DNA of 8,807 nt from Neptuniibacter sp. (GTDB lineage: Bacteria; Pseudomonadota; Gammaproteobacteria; Pseudomonadales; Balneatricaceae): NCBI GenBank assembly GCA_030149405.1, contig JASBRM010000054.1, forward strand, positions 1 to 8,807, in the 5' to 3' direction. Numbering within the stretch: the first letter of the stretch is position 1; every line of letters starts with the position of its first letter. The notes below the pieces were generated by a model, which saw only the letters and a program-made list of their open reading frames with translations, ran no database searches and was not told where the DNA came from. This document shows positions 6,870-8,807 of this stretch, piece by piece. The translations under genes were made by a program, and so were the position numbers.

Positions 6870-7817
6870 ATGGCCGTCAGACTTGGCGTAGTAATGGACC
6901 CTATCGATGGGATCACATATAAAAAAGACAGCACGCTAGCAATGCTTTGGGCCGCTCAGCAAAAGGGCTGGGAAATCTGGTACATGGAACAACACCACCT
7001 GTTCTCCAAAGATGGTGAAGCTAAAGCTAAAATGGCACCGCTGGAAGTTTTCATGGACCCTGAAAACTGGTTCAAACGCGAAGAATATCAAACCAGAAAG
7101 CTCTCTGATTTAGATGTAATTCTGATGCGCAAAGATCCACCATTTGATAATGAATTTATTTACACCACCTATCTTCTGGAACAAGCAGAGAAAGATGGCT
7201 CCCTAATCGTTAACAAACCCCAAAGCCTCAGGGACTTTAACGAAAAACTTTTCGCCACTCATTTCCCTCAATGCTGCCCACCTGTATTAGTAAGCAAGAA
7301 TGCAGAACTATTAAGGGAATTCCATAAAGAACACGGGGATGTTATTTTCAAACCTCTGGATGGCATGGGTGGATCGCAAATCTATCGCATAAAAGAAGAC
7401 GGGCTGAACCTGGGGGTGATTATTGAAACCCTGACAGAGCATGGCCAGCAAACCATCATGGCGCAAAAATACATTCCAGAAATTGTGGATGGCGATAAGC
7501 GCATCCTGATGGTGGATGGTGAACCGGTTCCTTATGCACTGGCCCGAATTCCAACAGGTGGTGAAACCCGCGGCAACCTGGCCGCAGGCGGACGCGGAGA
7601 AGGTAGAGAACTCACCGAGAGGGACTACTGGATTTGCCAGCAGGTTGCGCCCACACTTAAAGAACAGGGCCTGATCTTTGTAGGATTGGATGTGATTGGT
7701 GACTACCTGACAGAGATTAATGTCACCAGCCCAACATGCATCCGGGAACTGGATAACCAGTATAATCTGGATATAGGCATGCAATTAATGGATGCTATTG
7801 AATCCAGATTGCAATAG
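6870..7817 (+). CDS. gshB: Glutathione synthetase
   Basis: ATP-grasp ligase that joins glycine to gamma-glutamylcysteine, the second step of glutathione synthesis, in the cytoplasm. The product is 315 residues (E. coli GshB 316). Visible: GVVMDPID near the N-terminus, LMRKDPPFD (85-93), NKPQSLRD (115-122), the glycine-rich ATP-grasp loop KPLDGMGG (161-168), the mobile loop GGETRGNLAAGGRGE (230-244), and the metal ligands Asp274 (GLD) with Glu282 and Asn284 (TEINVTSPT). All are as in characterised enzymes. ATG 6870 is preceded by AGGA with 8 bases of spacing. The TAG stop is immediately followed by in-frame TAA. The next gene, tonB-like, begins 23 bases after the stop. gshA is not in the window. 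Confidence 0.97.
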   Translation: MAVRLGVVMDPIDGITYKKDSTLAMLWAAQQKGWEIWYMEQHHLFSKDGEAKAKMAPLEVFMDPENWFKREEYQTRKLSDLDVILMRKDPPFDNEFIYTTYLLEQAEKDGSLIVNKPQSLRDFNEKLFATHFPQCCPPVLVSKNAELLREFHKEHGDVIFKPLDGMGGSQIYRIKEDGLNLGVIIETLTEHGQQTIMAQKYIPEIVDGDKRILMVDGEPVPYALARIPTGGETRGNLAAGGRGEGRELTERDYWICQQVAPTLKEQGLIFVGLDVIGDYLTEINVTSPTCIRELDNQYNLDIGMQLMDAIESRLQ

Positions 7818-7825
7818 TAAGCGAA

Positions 7826-7831
7826 GAGAGG
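7826..7831 (+). promoter_or_regulatory. Shine-Dalgarno favouring a GTG start for the TonB gene
   Basis: GAGAGG stands 9 bases before GTG 7841. The alternative in-frame ATG at 7850 would be 18 bases away, too far for this site, so GTG is the better start. Either choice leaves the membrane anchor intact. Confidence 0.55.
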
Positions 7832-7840
7832 CGTATAAGA

Positions 7841-8788
7841 GTGAGCACCATGGCGGCCCCAGCAGTCAGCGCATTTGACCGTTTTGGTTTCACTCTTTTT
7901 TTTGCGACCGCTTTACACGCAATCACGATCATCGGTATCACCTTCACCGCTGATGATAAGACCCCGCCACAGAAAACCATTGAAGTCACACTCGCCCAGT
8001 TTGACCAGAAGGAAGTGCCAAAAAAAGCCGACTTTATAGCTCAGGCCAATCAACAGGGCAGTGGTAGAAATGAGGATAAAGCGCTTCCTGCGACTAATCA
8101 GCAGGCAGAGTTTCAAGATAAAAAAATCAATGAACAGTCCGCACGACTGAATCCACTGGTGGCATCTTCCGTTTCCCCAGAGCAGCCCAAACCTGATGTT
8201 AAAAAGCCTGATAAAAAAGCTGAAACTACCGCTCAGGCACAACCGGTCAAAAAACAAGTTATCACCACTCAGGCCAATAAAATCGAGAAAGTGACGACTA
8301 AGACGGAACAACCAAAGCCACAGAAAGCAGCCTCTCCACCACCGGGGGTTTCCACTTCCCTGTTAGCTCGCAGTCTTGAGATGGCAAGCCTACAAGCAGA
8401 TCTGGATAGTCACCGTGAGCTCATGGCCAAAAAACCACGGGTAAAGCGCTTAACATCAGCGTCCACAAAAAAACGCGAAGATGCTTTATACCTAGACAAC
8501 TGGCGTAAAAAAATCGAGCACATAGGCAACCTCAATTACCCGGACGAAGCCAGAAAAAACAAGCTTTATGGCAGTCTTCGCTTGCTGGTCGCAATTCATC
8601 CGGATGGGTCAGTAAAAGACATTGAAATTTTAGAGTCTTCGGGACGTAAGATCTTAGATGATGCGGCGGTGCGCATAGTTCGCCTCGCTGCACCTTTTCA
8701 ACCCTTCCCGGTCGAGATGAAAAAAAATACGGACCTTTTGGAGATAATCCGTACCTGGAAGTTTGAGAAAAAGGCATACGTATACTAA
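7841..8788 (+). CDS. tonB: TonB-family energy transducer protein
   Basis: TonB proteins carry proton-motive energy from an ExbB-ExbD motor across the periplasm to outer-membrane partners. The product is 315 residues, longer than E. coli TonB (239). Visible: a short cytoplasmic N-terminus, one membrane helix about 15-36 containing the His26 position expected for this anchor (LFFATALHAITIIG), a long Lys/Pro/Gln/Thr-rich periplasmic linker about 40-170, a charged segment to about 215, and a TonB C-terminal domain about 218-315 with LNYPDEARKNKLYGSLRL, IHPDGSVKDIEILESSG and a final WKFEK strand. The family is clear; the partner is not. The place after rsmE-gshB matches P. aeruginosa tonB3, which to my recollection is linked to twitching motility rather than iron uptake. 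No exbB, exbD or receptor gene is in the window. It is probably co-transcribed with gshB (23-base gap). No terminator is visible before the window ends. Confidence 0.88.
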   Translation: MSTMAAPAVSAFDRFGFTLFFATALHAITIIGITFTADDKTPPQKTIEVTLAQFDQKEVPKKADFIAQANQQGSGRNEDKALPATNQQAEFQDKKINEQSARLNPLVASSVSPEQPKPDVKKPDKKAETTAQAQPVKKQVITTQANKIEKVTTKTEQPKPQKAASPPPGVSTSLLARSLEMASLQADLDSHRELMAKKPRVKRLTSASTKKREDALYLDNWRKKIEHIGNLNYPDEARKNKLYGSLRLLVAIHPDGSVKDIEILESSGRKILDDAAVRIVRLAAPFQPFPVEMKKNTDLLEIIRTWKFEKKAYVY

Positions 8789-8807
8789 TCCTTAATACAG
8801 TGCATTT

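Noticed and set aside
7913..8311. Minus-strand open frame opposite the TonB gene
   Set aside because: Its Phe/Leu-rich translation is the mirror of the Lys/Gln-rich linker codons, so it is a composition artefact.
8040..8340. Possible amino-acid repeat in the Lys/Pro/Gln-rich part of the TonB protein
   Set aside because: There is no regular period; low-complexity linkers are usual for TonB proteins.
8789..8807. Possible start of a further gene at the right edge
   Set aside because: Only 19 bases remain, with no ATG or ribosome site; a yqgE-type gene might be expected from other genomes but nothing here shows it.
1..8807. Mobile element, defence system, prophage or CRISPR array
   Set aside because: No transposase, integrase, terminal repeats or spaced direct repeats are present; all genes are full-length chromosomal types apart from the edge-cut epd.

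Overview
The window is a chromosomal housekeeping segment from a gammaproteobacterium. MetK, RsmE and GshB resemble both Pseudomonas and E. coli orthologues, and the E4P-dehydrogenase-type gene follows transketolase as it does in those groups. Base composition is moderate and somewhat AT-leaning, and rsmE-gshB-tonB lie together. This fits a marine Oceanospirillales-type bacterium better than Pseudomonas proper, but the genus is inference from recall and was not tested by any search.

Layout: positions 1-307 (minus strand) hold the 5' end of an epd/gap-family gene that runs off the left edge. A strong intrinsic terminator (331-356, minus) lies between it and the upstream transketolase gene tkt (372-2366, minus). 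A 304-bp divergent intergenic region (2367-2670) separates tkt from metK (2671-3861, plus) and contains an imperfect inverted repeat plus two smaller hairpins. metK ends in a TTCG-loop terminator (3891-3916). Then come four plus-strand genes with gaps of only 23-32 bp and no visible terminators: a membrane Cache-HAMP-GGDEF-EAL c-di-GMP protein (3973-6081), rsmE (6112-6837), gshB (6870-7817) and a TonB-family energy transducer (7841-8788). The last 19 bases contain nothing I can assign.

How the genes work together: Tkt and Epd share erythrose-4-phosphate, linking the pentose phosphate pathway to pyridoxal-phosphate synthesis. MetK makes S-adenosylmethionine, the methyl donor used by RsmE on 16S rRNA. 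GshB completes glutathione synthesis. The TonB protein probably couples inner-membrane energy to an envelope process. The signalling protein is the least routine gene: its GGDEF half has lost the residues needed to make c-di-GMP, while its EAL half keeps every catalytic residue I could check, so it probably degrades c-di-GMP in response to a periplasmic ligand. It may be co-transcribed with rsmE-gshB-tonB.

I found no mobile elements, CRISPR arrays, tRNA or rRNA genes, phage genes or defence genes. I see no clearly new multi-gene system. The best leads are the signalling gene at the head of a housekeeping run and the structured tkt/metK intergenic region.
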